Assembly (NCBI RefSeq): GCF_030811555.1
Contig: NZ_JAUSQZ010000001.1
Coordinates: 3,159,241 to 3,223,240, forward strand
Direction of reading: 5' to 3'
DNA: 64,000 bases
DNA from: Kineosporia succinea
GTDB lineage: Bacteria > Actinomycetota > Actinomycetes > Actinomycetales > Kineosporiaceae
Position 1 is the stretch's first letter, and every line of letters begins with the position of its first letter. Both the position numbers and the translations under genes were made by a program. This document shows, piece by piece, positions 39,201 through 45,893 of this stretch. A model generated the notes under the pieces. It made no database searches and was not told where the DNA came from. It worked only from the letters and a program-made list of their open reading frames with translations.

Positions 39201-39532
39201 CCGGCTTCTCCGAACCCGAGCCCCCGGTGGCCGCCGACTGGAGGCAGGCGCGTCCGGCGTCCACCGGAGCCCAGGCCCCCACGCCCGTGGTGCCCCGTCA
39301 GCAACCCGACGTGAGCATCGACGTCCGTGATTCCCGCCCCCGTGGACGCCAGAACGAACGTCTGAACGACCGCCCGAACGAACCCGGCCGCGCCGGGACC
39401 AGCCAGAACGCCGGGACCAGCCAGAACGCCGAGACCCACCAGAACGAGGGCAGCACCGTGATCGACCTGGCCATCGCCGAGGCCCGGATCAACCCCGCCA
39501 CCCCGCGCCGCCGCCGGGCGGTGGGCCGGTGA
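36203..39532 (+). CDS. Membrane-anchored right-handed beta-helix protein with a long repeat-rich tail
   Basis: A 1109-residue protein. Residues 1-31 look like a signal peptide. Residues 32-190 form an N-terminal domain. Residues about 200-540 are parallel beta-helix coils of the PbH1/NosD type, for example VQGNTVTGGHSGIVVSDQA then VTVNSNTVKDTSVNGIQV. One membrane helix follows (about 553-574, HPLTMVWIGVGILLLLM), with SRPRRGTR after it. By the positive-inside rule the remaining 535 residues would be cytoplasmic. That tail is low complexity: three 12-residue HPEFAP/ETVR repeats, about twenty AAREH-type pentapeptides, QHPNN repeats and TSQNAG repeats. Beta-helix proteins of this kind include polysaccharide epimerases and lyases, but I cannot assign a catalytic site. 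The ATG at 36203 overlaps the glycosyltransferase gene. Confidence 0.82.
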   Translation: MSGKTFRRIAVGGAVAGVLVAAFGVSTVTAAPRSATTAPADGPVLAAKAARADPLHQAELVTGEDQRVTRALLTPAVRKEKGAGTGPYRARSNGQYTLVLTARKRPYSWDDLRKLSPDKLVPQADGSFLLREHVLVGPGATLAISPSRPLRIKMSSGPDGFVSIVTDGGRLRLNGTATAPISILSWDESHGKPDQKLGDGRAYVRASGQLQATWTKFSRLGFWSGRTGGVAVVASSSLPTTNLSTSAATGVTDDPVAQRAASHTDILPAGKTPTTVQDETASFTSSISDSSMTGNAFGLFLSGSSGPQVTKTVISKSLVDGLVLHRNVSTATIRDVKVELSAVDGVVINRNVEGTVLTQLDVQRNGRDGVVLNGSPLADGPSPSGASTRPFGNNVLTTSKSTGNGRIGVHVAGGVAITVQGNTVTGGHSGIVVSDQARDVTVNSNTVKDTSVNGIQVRDDSHAELTSNNVIGSATGVHIRDAVATLRDNSTSGVTLHAFTFVGHVAGSRADGNQLRGSGTSAVDLVRVSGDEPKVTDTDDSGWSKTVTKDSLVSILLHPLTMVWIGVGILLLLMSRPRRGTRTPYLADPLISRVGPVGGHLPAVQSVGNAETAVEMHALPSETSRQPKTARHPEFAPHSETVRHPEFAPLPETVRHAETAQNAETVRMTPVAASPLARTQPHPEPALAAAGNGVGAGAGSAGSAGAGSAGPTMRGPETPRRERGRSQTGAQGQAGRESTRRETVAREAAAREHTARQAAREAAAQEHAVREAAAREHAARDAAAREHAAREHAAREHAVREGAAREHAAREHAVREGAAREHAAREHAAREQAAREQAAREQGAQEAAAQDTTTRQSSTRQSATRETSAQEAASAPTSRNPEPASRYRPRSATPSPATPGDRPRRARTDSPTRDQSTQPDQGSAQPARISEAGVPRPTPARPLVPGLQPRRAQRPQAVRPGNPADHPGHRATPHHTGSQHPNSQHPNNQHPNNQHVGTRAGFSEPEPPVAADWRQARPASTGAQAPTPVVPRQQPDVSIDVRDSRPRGRQNERLNDRPNEPGRAGTSQNAGTSQNAETHQNEGSTVIDLAIAEARINPATPRRRRAVGR
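38096..38203 (+). repeat. Three 36-bp tandem repeats within the beta-helix gene
   Basis: Units at 38096-38131, 38132-38167 and 38168-38203, the first two nearly identical and the third more diverged. Each encodes a 12-residue block of the form HPEFAPHSETVR. They are in frame and lie just after the membrane helix. Confidence 0.85.
38445..38760 (+). repeat. 15-bp tandem array (AAREH pentapeptides) with an exact 45-bp higher-order repeat
   Basis: About twenty in-frame 15-bp units of the type GCGGCGCGGGAACAC. Within it, 38564-38608 and 38609-38653 are identical 45-bp copies (three pentapeptides each: AAREH, AAREH, AVREG). Exact higher-order copies indicate recent expansion by slippage or unequal recombination. 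Confidence 0.9.
39137..39190 (+). repeat. 15-bp tandem repeat (QHPNN) near the end of the beta-helix gene
   Basis: Three full copies and one partial copy of a 15-bp unit of the form CAGCACCCGAACAAC, in frame and encoding QHPNS/QHPNN. Later, at about 39406-39445, an 18-bp unit encoding TSQNAG/E is repeated two and a half times. Confidence 0.8.
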
Positions 39533-40716
39533 ACGGGCCGAAGGGTGGTCCGCTGATGGCCGTCGCCGTTCTCGGCCTGGTCGTCACGTTCGGCGCGGGC
39601 TGGGCCGTGGGGCAGAACGGGTCCGACGAAACCTCGCAGGCCGTCAGCACTCCCGCTCCGGACATCACGTCGGTGGCGACCCCGGCCGCCACCACCCCGG
39701 ACCCGGACGACACCGTCCTGCCCGCCGAGACGTCCACCCAGCCGTCCGATTCGGACGACTACGCGGCCAGCCGGATCAAGCTGCCGTCGGTGGACAAGTG
39801 GAAGACGCCTCCCGTCGCGGTGTTCCGCTGTCCCAAGGCCACCGTCACCGTCTCGACCAGTGACCAGCTGCAGCGAGCGCTCGACACCGCCAAGGCCGGT
39901 ACCTCGATCCGGATCGCGGACGGGCTCTACACCGGCAAGTTCCGCACCAGCCGCGACGGCACCGCCAAGAAGCCGATCTACCTGTGCGGGGGCCGGGGCG
40001 CGGTGCTCGAGGCGGGGGCGGTCAAGGGCGGGTACTCGCTGCACTTCGACGGCGCTTCGTACTGGCGCGCCAACGGTTTCACCGTGCGCAACGGCCAGAA
40101 GGGCATCATGGTCGACGCCGGCACCGGCATCGGCCTGCAGAACCTGCTGGTCGAGCAGATCGGTGACGAGGCCGTGCACCTGCGCACCGGCAGCACGAAG
40201 AACGTGGTGCGGGGCCTGACCATCCGCGATACCGGCCGACGCAAGCCGCAGTACGGCGAGGGTGTCTACATCGGCACGGCCGAGAGCAACTGGTGCGAGT
40301 ACACCGACTGCCAGCCGGATCCCAGCAACGACAACTTTGTCCTGGGCAACACCATCTCCGGGACCACGGCCGAGAGCGTCGACATCAAGGAAGGCACCAA
40401 GGGCGGGGTGCTGAGCGGCAACACCTTCAACGGGTCGGCCATGACCGAGGGCGACAGCTGGGTGGACGTGAAGGGCAACGGCTGGCTGATCTCGAACAAC
40501 ACCGGAACCTCCTCGCGCGCGGACGGTTACAAGGTGCTCGAGATCCTCGACGGCTGGGGCTGGCGCAACCTGTTCGCGGCCAACCGGTCCACGGTCAAGG
40601 GCAGCGGTTACGCCGTCAACGTGACCAAGCGGCACAGCGACAACGTGGTGCTGTGCGACAACACCGTCACGTCGGCCGCCAAGGGCCTGACCACGATCGA
40701 CTGCTCGAGGAAGTAG
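39529..40716 (+). CDS. Exported right-handed beta-helix protein (pectate-lyase/epimerase-like fold)
   Basis: A 395-residue protein. It begins with a short positive region and a hydrophobic helix (LMAVAVLGLVVTFGAGWAVG), which is a signal peptide or membrane anchor, then a Thr/Pro-rich stalk to about residue 85. Residues 95-395 form beta-helix coils: IRIADGLYTGKFRTSRDGTAKKPIYLCGG is the typical opening of PbH1 lyase-like proteins, followed by DGASYWRANGFTVRNGQKGIMV and repeated asparagine-rich turns. Several cysteines (CP, LCGG, WCEYTDC, LCDN, DCS) could form disulfides outside the cell. The GTG start overlaps the preceding gene's stop by 4 bp, making it the third coupled gene of the glycosyltransferase operon. 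Its stop abuts the stop of convergent nuoD with no gap. Confidence 0.83.
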   Translation: MNGPKGGPLMAVAVLGLVVTFGAGWAVGQNGSDETSQAVSTPAPDITSVATPAATTPDPDDTVLPAETSTQPSDSDDYAASRIKLPSVDKWKTPPVAVFRCPKATVTVSTSDQLQRALDTAKAGTSIRIADGLYTGKFRTSRDGTAKKPIYLCGGRGAVLEAGAVKGGYSLHFDGASYWRANGFTVRNGQKGIMVDAGTGIGLQNLLVEQIGDEAVHLRTGSTKNVVRGLTIRDTGRRKPQYGEGVYIGTAESNWCEYTDCQPDPSNDNFVLGNTISGTTAESVDIKEGTKGGVLSGNTFNGSAMTEGDSWVDVKGNGWLISNNTGTSSRADGYKVLEILDGWGWRNLFAANRSTVKGSGYAVNVTKRHSDNVVLCDNTVTSAAKGLTTIDCSRK

Positions 40717-41895
40717 CTACTTGTCCACGTCCCCGACGACGAAGAACGTGGACCCGAGAATCGCCACCAGGTCGGAGAGCAGGCAGCCCGGCAGCAGTTC
40801 GCTGAGCACCTGCACGTTGCTGAACGAGGCCGAGCGCAGCTTCAGCCGCCAGGGCACCTTGTCGCCCTTGCTGACCAGGTAGTACCCGTTGAGCCCGAGC
40901 GGGTTCTCGGTCCAGCGGTAGACGTGGCCGGCCGGAACCTTCAGGACCTTGGGCAGTTTCGTGTTGATCGGGCCGGGTGGCAGTTCGCGCAGCCGTTCCA
41001 CGCAGGCCTGCGCCAGGTCGAGGCTCACGTGCACCTGCTCCACCAGGACCTCGAACCGGGCCAGGCAGTCGCCCTCGGTGCGGGTGACCACGCGACCCGG
41101 CCCGCCGGGGGCGAACAGCTCGCCGTAGGCCAGGTAGGGGTCGTCACGGCGCAGGTCGATGTCGAGCCCGCTGGCCCGCGCGACCGGACCGCTCACCCCG
41201 TAGGCGGCGGCCGTCTCCCTCGACAGCACACCCACACCGCGCGTCCTCGCCCGAAGGATCTCGTTGCCCACGATCAGCGACTCCAGCCGGGGCAACCGCC
41301 GGCGCACGGCCGCGATCGTCTTCAGCACCCGGGCGGTCCAGCCCGCGGGCAGGTCTTCCTTCAGGCCGCCGACCCGGTTGAACATGTAGTGCATGCGCCC
41401 GCCGCTGATCTCCTCCATCACCGCCTGCAGTTCCTCCCGCTCGGTGAACGAGTAGAAGACCGGCGTGATCGCCCCGAGCTCCAGCGGGTACGAGCCCAGG
41501 AACATCAGGTGATTGAGGACGCGGTTGAGCTCGGCCAGGAGGGTGCGGGCCCAGACGGCCCGTTCCGGCACCTCGAGTTCGAGCATCTGCTCGGCGGCCA
41601 GCACCACGCCGAGTTCGTTGGCGAACGCGGAGAGCCAGTCGTGGCGGTTGGCCAGCACGATGATCTGCCGGTAGTCGCGCACCTCGAAGAGCTTCTCGGC
41701 GCCACGGTGCATGTACCCGACGATCGGCTCGGCGCTGATCACGCGCTCGCCGTCGACCACGACGCGCAGCCGCAGCACACCGTGGGTGGCCGGGTGCTGC
41801 GGGCCGATGTTGAGCACCATGTCCGACGTGGCCAGCCCCCCGGCCCCGAGCGCGACGGTCAGGGCCCGGGCGTCACCACCGTCAGTGGAAGTCAC
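40717..41895 (-). CDS. nuoD: Orphan NADH-quinone oxidoreductase subunit D homologue
   Basis: A 392-residue NuoD/NDUFS2-like 49-kDa subunit standing alone, with no other nuo gene in the window. Conserved blocks include [15 protein letters not shown] (quinone-site His34 and His38), [12 protein letters not shown] and the C-terminal [40 protein letters not shown] and [17 protein letters not shown]. The usual quinone-binding tyrosine (Tyr108 of bovine NDUFS2, in the RLDY motif) is tryptophan here (RHDW, residue 87). It lacks the CxxC pairs of group 4 hydrogenases. It may be a paralogue that exchanges into complex I or has a separate role. It is convergent with the beta-helix operon. Confidence 0.88.
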   Translation of the reverse strand: MTSTDGGDARALTVALGAGGLATSDMVLNIGPQHPATHGVLRLRVVVDGERVISAEPIVGYMHRGAEKLFEVRDYRQIIVLANRHDWLSAFANELGVVLAAEQMLELEVPERAVWARTLLAELNRVLNHLMFLGSYPLELGAITPVFYSFTEREELQAVMEEISGGRMHYMFNRVGGLKEDLPAGWTARVLKTIAAVRRRLPRLESLIVGNEILRARTRGVGVLSRETAAAYGVSGPVARASGLDIDLRRDDPYLAYGELFAPGGPGRVVTRTEGDCLARFEVLVEQVHVSLDLAQACVERLRELPPGPINTKLPKVLKVPAGHVYRWTENPLGLNGYYLVSKGDKVPWRLKLRSASFSNVQVLSELLPGCLLSDLVAILGSTFFVVGDVDK

Positions 41896-42126
41896 GGTGC
41901 CGAGTCTGTCACCTGCCGGGCGGCGCGGCCTCGCTTATCGGTGCGGGATCACGAGCGCGATGGCGGACGCGGCGGCGCCCCCTGGTGGGCGGGCGGCGGG
42001 ATCGCGGTGCTTTCGATGATCGACCATCGAACGCGGCGTGGTCGGGGCTCGGGGAGGGCGTGGCGATCGCAGGCGGGGGTTCATCGGGTCTGGGTCGGGG
42101 CGGGCAGGTGTGACATCCTGCGGAAT

Positions 42127-42633
42127 ATGGCCGGGACGACGGATGGTTCGCTGGGCGACGTGTTCGATGCCGACGGCGTGGTCTGGACGCCGGTCTCGCA
42201 ACGGCTGGCCTCGGCCCGACGGGCCTGGCTCGGCCTGGAGACCGTGGTCGGTGCGGTCGTGCTCGCGATTCCCGCGGTGCTCTGGACCCCGTGGTTCTGG
42301 ATCGGCGTGGCGGCCGTTGTCGCCGCGTTCTTCTGGGGCTGGTGGCTCGTCGGCCGGCAGGTGCGGGCCTGGGGTTACGCCGAACGCGCCGACGACCTGC
42401 TGATCCGGCACGGCGTGATGTTCCGGGAGCTGGTCGTGGTGCCGTACGGGCGGATGCAGTTCGTCGACGTGCAGGCCGGTCCCGTCGATCAGTTGTTCGG
42501 TGTGGCGCACATCCAGCTGCACACCGCCTCCGCCGGCACCGACGCCCGCATCCCGGGCCTGATCGCGGCCGAGGCCTCACGCCTGCGTGACCGCCTCGCC
42601 TCCCGCGGCGAGGCCAGGCTGGCGGGTCTGTGA
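42127..42633 (+). CDS. PH-domain (bPH2/DUF304) membrane protein, YdbS-like
   Basis: A 168-residue protein. A cytoplasmic lead is followed by two membrane helices close together (TVVGAVVLAIPAVLW, WFWIGVAAVVAAFFWGWWLV). A bacterial PH-like domain then runs from about residue 85: GYAERADDLLIRHGVMFRELVVVPYGRMQFVDVQAGPVDQLFGVAHIQLHTA. DUF304 proteins come in pairs like Bacillus YdbS-YdbT, linked to resistance to an antimicrobial compound. The ATG at 42127 is the first start consistent with this layout. The stop overlaps the next PH gene in a GTGA. Confidence 0.83.
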   Translation: MAGTTDGSLGDVFDADGVVWTPVSQRLASARRAWLGLETVVGAVVLAIPAVLWTPWFWIGVAAVVAAFFWGWWLVGRQVRAWGYAERADDLLIRHGVMFRELVVVPYGRMQFVDVQAGPVDQLFGVAHIQLHTASAGTDARIPGLIAAEASRLRDRLASRGEARLAGL

Positions 42634-44252
42634 GCCAGCCGCCGTACGAGAATCAGCCGCCGTACGAGAACCAGTCGCCGTACGAGAACCAGCCGCCGTA
42701 TGAGAATCAGCCGCCGTACGAGAACCAGTCGCCCTTCCCGAATCAGCCGGATGCGGCCCGGCCCGAGATGGCCCGGCCCGAGATGGCGCGGTCCGGCCTG
42801 GCCGACGGCCAGTGGCACCTCATGCATCCGGCCACGCCGTTCCTGCGCTCGTGGCAGGTCATCGCCGTGGTGCTGGTCTTCATCGTGCAGAGCCTGGGCA
42901 ACAACGCGCTCTCCGGTGAGGGTTTCGAGCGTCCGCACCTGGGGGGTCGCTGGCTGGCCGGGGGCGGGGCGCTGGTCGTGCTGGTGGTGCTGATCGGCAT
43001 CGGGATCGCGTTCGTGGTCTGGCGCAGCACCCGGTTCCGGGTGCTCGACGAGGCGCTGGAACTGCACTCGGGCATCCTCTTCCGCAAGCAGCGCAGCGCC
43101 CGGCTCGACCGGATGCAGGCCGTCGACGTGGTGCAGCCCTTCCTCGCCCGGCTGCTCGGCCTGGCCCGGCTGACGGTCGAGGTGGCGGGCGGCAAGGAGT
43201 CCAACGTCGCCCTGTCCTACCTGCGGGAGGACGACGCGCGCGCCCTGCGCAACCACCTCCTGGCCTCGGCCGCGGGCGTCACCTACGAGGGACCGCACGC
43301 GCCGGAGGCCCCGGAACGCAGCACGCTCGAGGTCCCGGTCGGCCGGCTGATCGCGTCGCTGGTGGTCAGCGGACCGGCCATCGGGTTCGTCGTCGGGGTG
43401 CTGGTGCTCGCGGTGATCAGTGTCGTGATCGGCCATCCCGGGCCGCTGTTCGGCTCGTTCGCCCCGCTGCTGGGCGCCGCCGGCGTGCTCTGGACCCGCT
43501 TCACCAACGGTTTCGGCTTCCGCGTCGCCGACTCACCCGACGGGCTGCGGCTGCGCTACGGCCTGCTCGAGCAGCGCACCCAGACCGTGCCGCCGGGCCG
43601 GGTGCAGGCGGTGCGTATCAGCCAGGGCCTGCTCTGGCGCCGTCTGGACTGGTGGACCGTGCACGTCAACATCGCGGGCTACGGCAACGAGGACAAGGAC
43701 AAGAACACCGGCACGACGCTGCTGCCGGTCGGGCCCAAGGTCGACGCGGTCGGTGTGCTCTCCCTGGTGCTGCCCGACCTCGGGGCGTCCCCCGGCGAGA
43801 ATCCGTGGGACGTGGTGGACGCCGGTCTGCGCGGCACCGGCCCGCAGGCGGGATTCCTCACCGCACCGCGTCGTTCGCGCTGGGTCGACCCGATCTCCTG
43901 GGGACGATCCGGCGTCCGCGTCACCGACCAGGCCCTGCTCATCCGCAGCGGCCGGATCTACCGCCACCTCGACATCGTCCCGCACGCCCGCACCCAGAGC
44001 CTGGGCCTCAGCCAGGGCCCGCTGCAGCGCCGGCTCGCGCTCGCCTCGTTCGCCGTGCACTCCACCGCCGGGCCGGTCGAACCGGTGGCCTCGCACCTCG
44101 ACCAGATCCAGGCCGGTGAGCTCCTCGCCGTTCAGTCGGCGCGGGCCGAGCTGGCCCGCAAGCACTCCGGCCCGGAACGCTGGATGGAACAAGGCAGTTC
44201 GGTGGAACCCGGCGGTTCACAGGTCGCAGAGCAGCCAGGCGAAGCCTCCTAA
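42630..44252 (+). CDS. Large PH-domain (bPH2/DUF304) membrane protein, YdbT-like
   Basis: A 540-residue protein. It opens with six tandem hexapeptides of the PPYENQ type (residues 4-39). There are membrane helix pairs around residues 75-130 and 240-295, each followed by PH-like segments: VLDEALELHSGILFRKQRSARLDRMQAVDVVQP, LRYGLLEQRTQTVPPGRVQAVRI, and a third near ALLIRSGRIYRHLDIVPHARTQSLGLSQG. This is the multi-PH layout of YdbT. It is coupled to the small PH gene by a 4-bp overlap, and the two probably form one complex. Its 3' end overlaps the convergent midA-like gene by 36 bp. Confidence 0.84.
   Translation: MSQPPYENQPPYENQSPYENQPPYENQPPYENQSPFPNQPDAARPEMARPEMARSGLADGQWHLMHPATPFLRSWQVIAVVLVFIVQSLGNNALSGEGFERPHLGGRWLAGGGALVVLVVLIGIGIAFVVWRSTRFRVLDEALELHSGILFRKQRSARLDRMQAVDVVQPFLARLLGLARLTVEVAGGKESNVALSYLREDDARALRNHLLASAAGVTYEGPHAPEAPERSTLEVPVGRLIASLVVSGPAIGFVVGVLVLAVISVVIGHPGPLFGSFAPLLGAAGVLWTRFTNGFGFRVADSPDGLRLRYGLLEQRTQTVPPGRVQAVRISQGLLWRRLDWWTVHVNIAGYGNEDKDKNTGTTLLPVGPKVDAVGVLSLVLPDLGASPGENPWDVVDAGLRGTGPQAGFLTAPRRSRWVDPISWGRSGVRVTDQALLIRSGRIYRHLDIVPHARTQSLGLSQGPLQRRLALASFAVHSTAGPVEPVASHLDQIQAGELLAVQSARAELARKHSGPERWMEQGSSVEPGGSQVAEQPGEAS
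42639..42746 (+). repeat. Six 18-bp tandem repeats encoding PPYENQ at the start of the PH protein
   Basis: In-frame units at 18-bp steps from 42639 (CCGCCGTACGAGAATCAG type); the sixth has diverged to SPFPNQ. They give a proline/tyrosine-rich cytoplasmic N-terminus. Confidence 0.88.
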
Positions 44253-45083
44253 CCCGCCCGGGTCGAGCAGTTCGGCGTCGCTCACCCCGAGCTGCGCCAG
44301 GGCCCGGGCCTGGGTGGTCAGCGTGCCCGAGCCCCAGGCCGCGAGCACCGAGTCGATGGCGACGTGGGCCGTGACGTCCATGGAACCGTCGGGCCGGGGC
44401 GGCACCGCCCGTCCTCGCGAGAACCCGGTCAGGCTGCCTGCATTCGGCCGCTCGATGCGGGTGTGCGCGTAGTCGACGCACAGGGCCGCCACCGCCCCGG
44501 CCCGGCTCGCGCGCTCGAGCAGGCTGCGCCAGAACCGGTCCCGGGGCAGTCCGACCTCGATCCGGTCGCCCTCCTCGAGCCCGTCGGCCGGCCACCAGTG
44601 CTGGGTCCAGGCCAGGTCGACGGTGGACGCGCGTCCGCCCAGACTCTCCCGCCCGGTTCGCGGGTCGACGAGTACCGGCCGGGGCCGTCCCCTTTCGTCG
44701 ACCTCCAGCACGTTCACGGGGATGACGTCGAGCAGTTCCCAGGCGACCACCAAGGCGCCTTCGAGAGCGGCGTCGGGCAGCGCGTCCACCATCTGCGCCC
44801 ACGTGATCGACGGTGACAGGCCCGTGGGCCGGGCCACCACGTCCACTCCCCAGAGCTCGAGCGATGAGCCCACGAGTGCGGTGAGGAGCTCACCCCGGCC
44901 GGCCCCCACGTCCACCAGCCGGCTCGCCCCGAGCGACGCGGCGAGCCGCGAGACCGCCTGCCCCAGCTCACCGGGAGCCGCGTGCGAGGCGGTGCGGAAG
45001 TGGCCGGCCGGACCTTCGGGACGCCGGTAGAAACCGTCCGGCCCGTAGAGCGCCGTCTGCCAGGCGTCCCGCCAGAGCCTCAC
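44217..45083 (-). CDS. MidA/NDUFAF7-type SAM-dependent methyltransferase
   Basis: A 288-residue class I methyltransferase of the COG1565 family. Diagnostic features are GHFRTASHAAPGELGQAV (compare family GDFYTSPE-FG), LVDVGAGRGELLTAL (SAM motif I), VAWELLDVIPVNVLEVDERG (compare ANELLDALPV) and MDVTAHVAIDSV near the end. Eukaryotic NDUFAF7 methylates an arginine of complex I subunit NDUFS2, the homologue of NuoD. An orphan nuoD lies only 2.3 kb away on the same strand. The GTG start is 7 bp from the end of another methyltransferase gene, with which it forms an operon. Confidence 0.84.
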   Translation of the reverse strand: MRLWRDAWQTALYGPDGFYRRPEGPAGHFRTASHAAPGELGQAVSRLAASLGASRLVDVGAGRGELLTALVGSSLELWGVDVVARPTGLSPSITWAQMVDALPDAALEGALVVAWELLDVIPVNVLEVDERGRPRPVLVDPRTGRESLGGRASTVDLAWTQHWWPADGLEEGDRIEVGLPRDRFWRSLLERASRAGAVAALCVDYAHTRIERPNAGSLTGFSRGRAVPPRPDGSMDVTAHVAIDSVLAAWGSGTLTTQARALAQLGVSDAELLDPGGLGGFAWLLCDL

Positions 45084-45090
45084 CGCCGGC

Positions 45091-45828
45091 TCACTCCGGG
45101 CGGCGGAGCACCAGCGCGACGTCCGTGACCGTGAACAGGAACCGGCCCTGCGCCGCGAGCGCCGCCAGTCCCTCGACCCAGGTGACGGCCCGGGCCGCGA
45201 GCTCCGGGTCGTCCTTGGTCGCGGCCAGCACGCCCATCGCCACCTTCCAGCTCACCGACCCCTGGTCGAAGCGCCGGTGCGGGTCGGCCCAGGTGTCCAC
45301 GGTGACCGTCTCGAACGGCGACCGGGTGGCCAGCGACAGCAGCTTACGGCCCATGAAACCGTCGGCGCGCTCGGCGAAACCGGGCACCGTGGAGACGAAA
45401 CGATCGACCAGCAGCCGGGTCAGCGCGTCGTCGGAACTGGCGAACAGCGCCGTGTCCCAGTCGCTGTGGGCCAGCACCAGCAGGCCGCCCGGCCGCAGCA
45501 CCCGATGACACTCGGCCAGGTGCTCGAGCGGATCGGCCACGTGCTCGGCCACGTTCAGCGAGATCACCCGGTCGAGCGAGGCCTCGGCGAAGGGCAGCGG
45601 TTCTTCCAGGTCGGCGAGCAGCGAGCGCACCCGGGCGTCGTTGAGCACGTCGTCGTCGAGGCTGGAGGCCGAGTCGACCGCGTGCACCCGCTTCGGCTCG
45701 GTGCCGTTCGCCGTCGCGGACCTCAGCAGGGCCCGCACGATACGGCCCGGGCCGGTGCCCAGATCGGCGATCTCGAGCCCGGGCCGGTCGAGGCCGACCA
45801 GTTCAGCAATGCGTTCGTGACGTCCCAC
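45091..45828 (-). CDS. Class I SAM-dependent methyltransferase
   Basis: A 245-residue Methyltransf_11-type enzyme: SAM motif I is IADLGTGPGRIVRALL, then an acidic residue in VHAVDSASS, SLDRVISLNVAEHVADPLEHLAECHRVLRPGGLLVLAH (motifs II and III). The substrate is not apparent. The GTG start follows a TAGTGT box (45840-45835) by six bases, so it appears leaderless. It is first in a two-gene unit with the MidA-like gene and is divergent from the DUF2520 gene. Confidence 0.85.
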   Translation of the reverse strand: MGRHERIAELVGLDRPGLEIADLGTGPGRIVRALLRSATANGTEPKRVHAVDSASSLDDDVLNDARVRSLLADLEEPLPFAEASLDRVISLNVAEHVADPLEHLAECHRVLRPGGLLVLAHSDWDTALFASSDDALTRLLVDRFVSTVPGFAERADGFMGRKLLSLATRSPFETVTVDTWADPHRRFDQGSVSWKVAMGVLAATKDDPELAARAVTWVEGLAALAAQGRFLFTVTDVALVLRRPE

Positions 45829-45893
45829 GCTGCAACACTAGAGCTTCTGCCCGAGGGGGTGGCCCCGCGTCGTCAGTTGGTTACCCTGCCCTG
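45829..45893. promoter_or_regulatory. Divergent leaderless promoters between the methyltransferase and DUF2520 genes
   Basis: A 65-bp spacer. Minus strand: TAGTGT at 45840-45835, then six bases and GTG. Plus strand: TACCCT at 45882-45887, then six bases and GTG. No ribosome site is seen for either gene. Confidence 0.65.

Noticed and set aside
40924-42126. Extension of the first PH-domain gene to a 569-residue protein
   Set aside because: The added part is the antisense of nuoD. The family protein begins near 42127.
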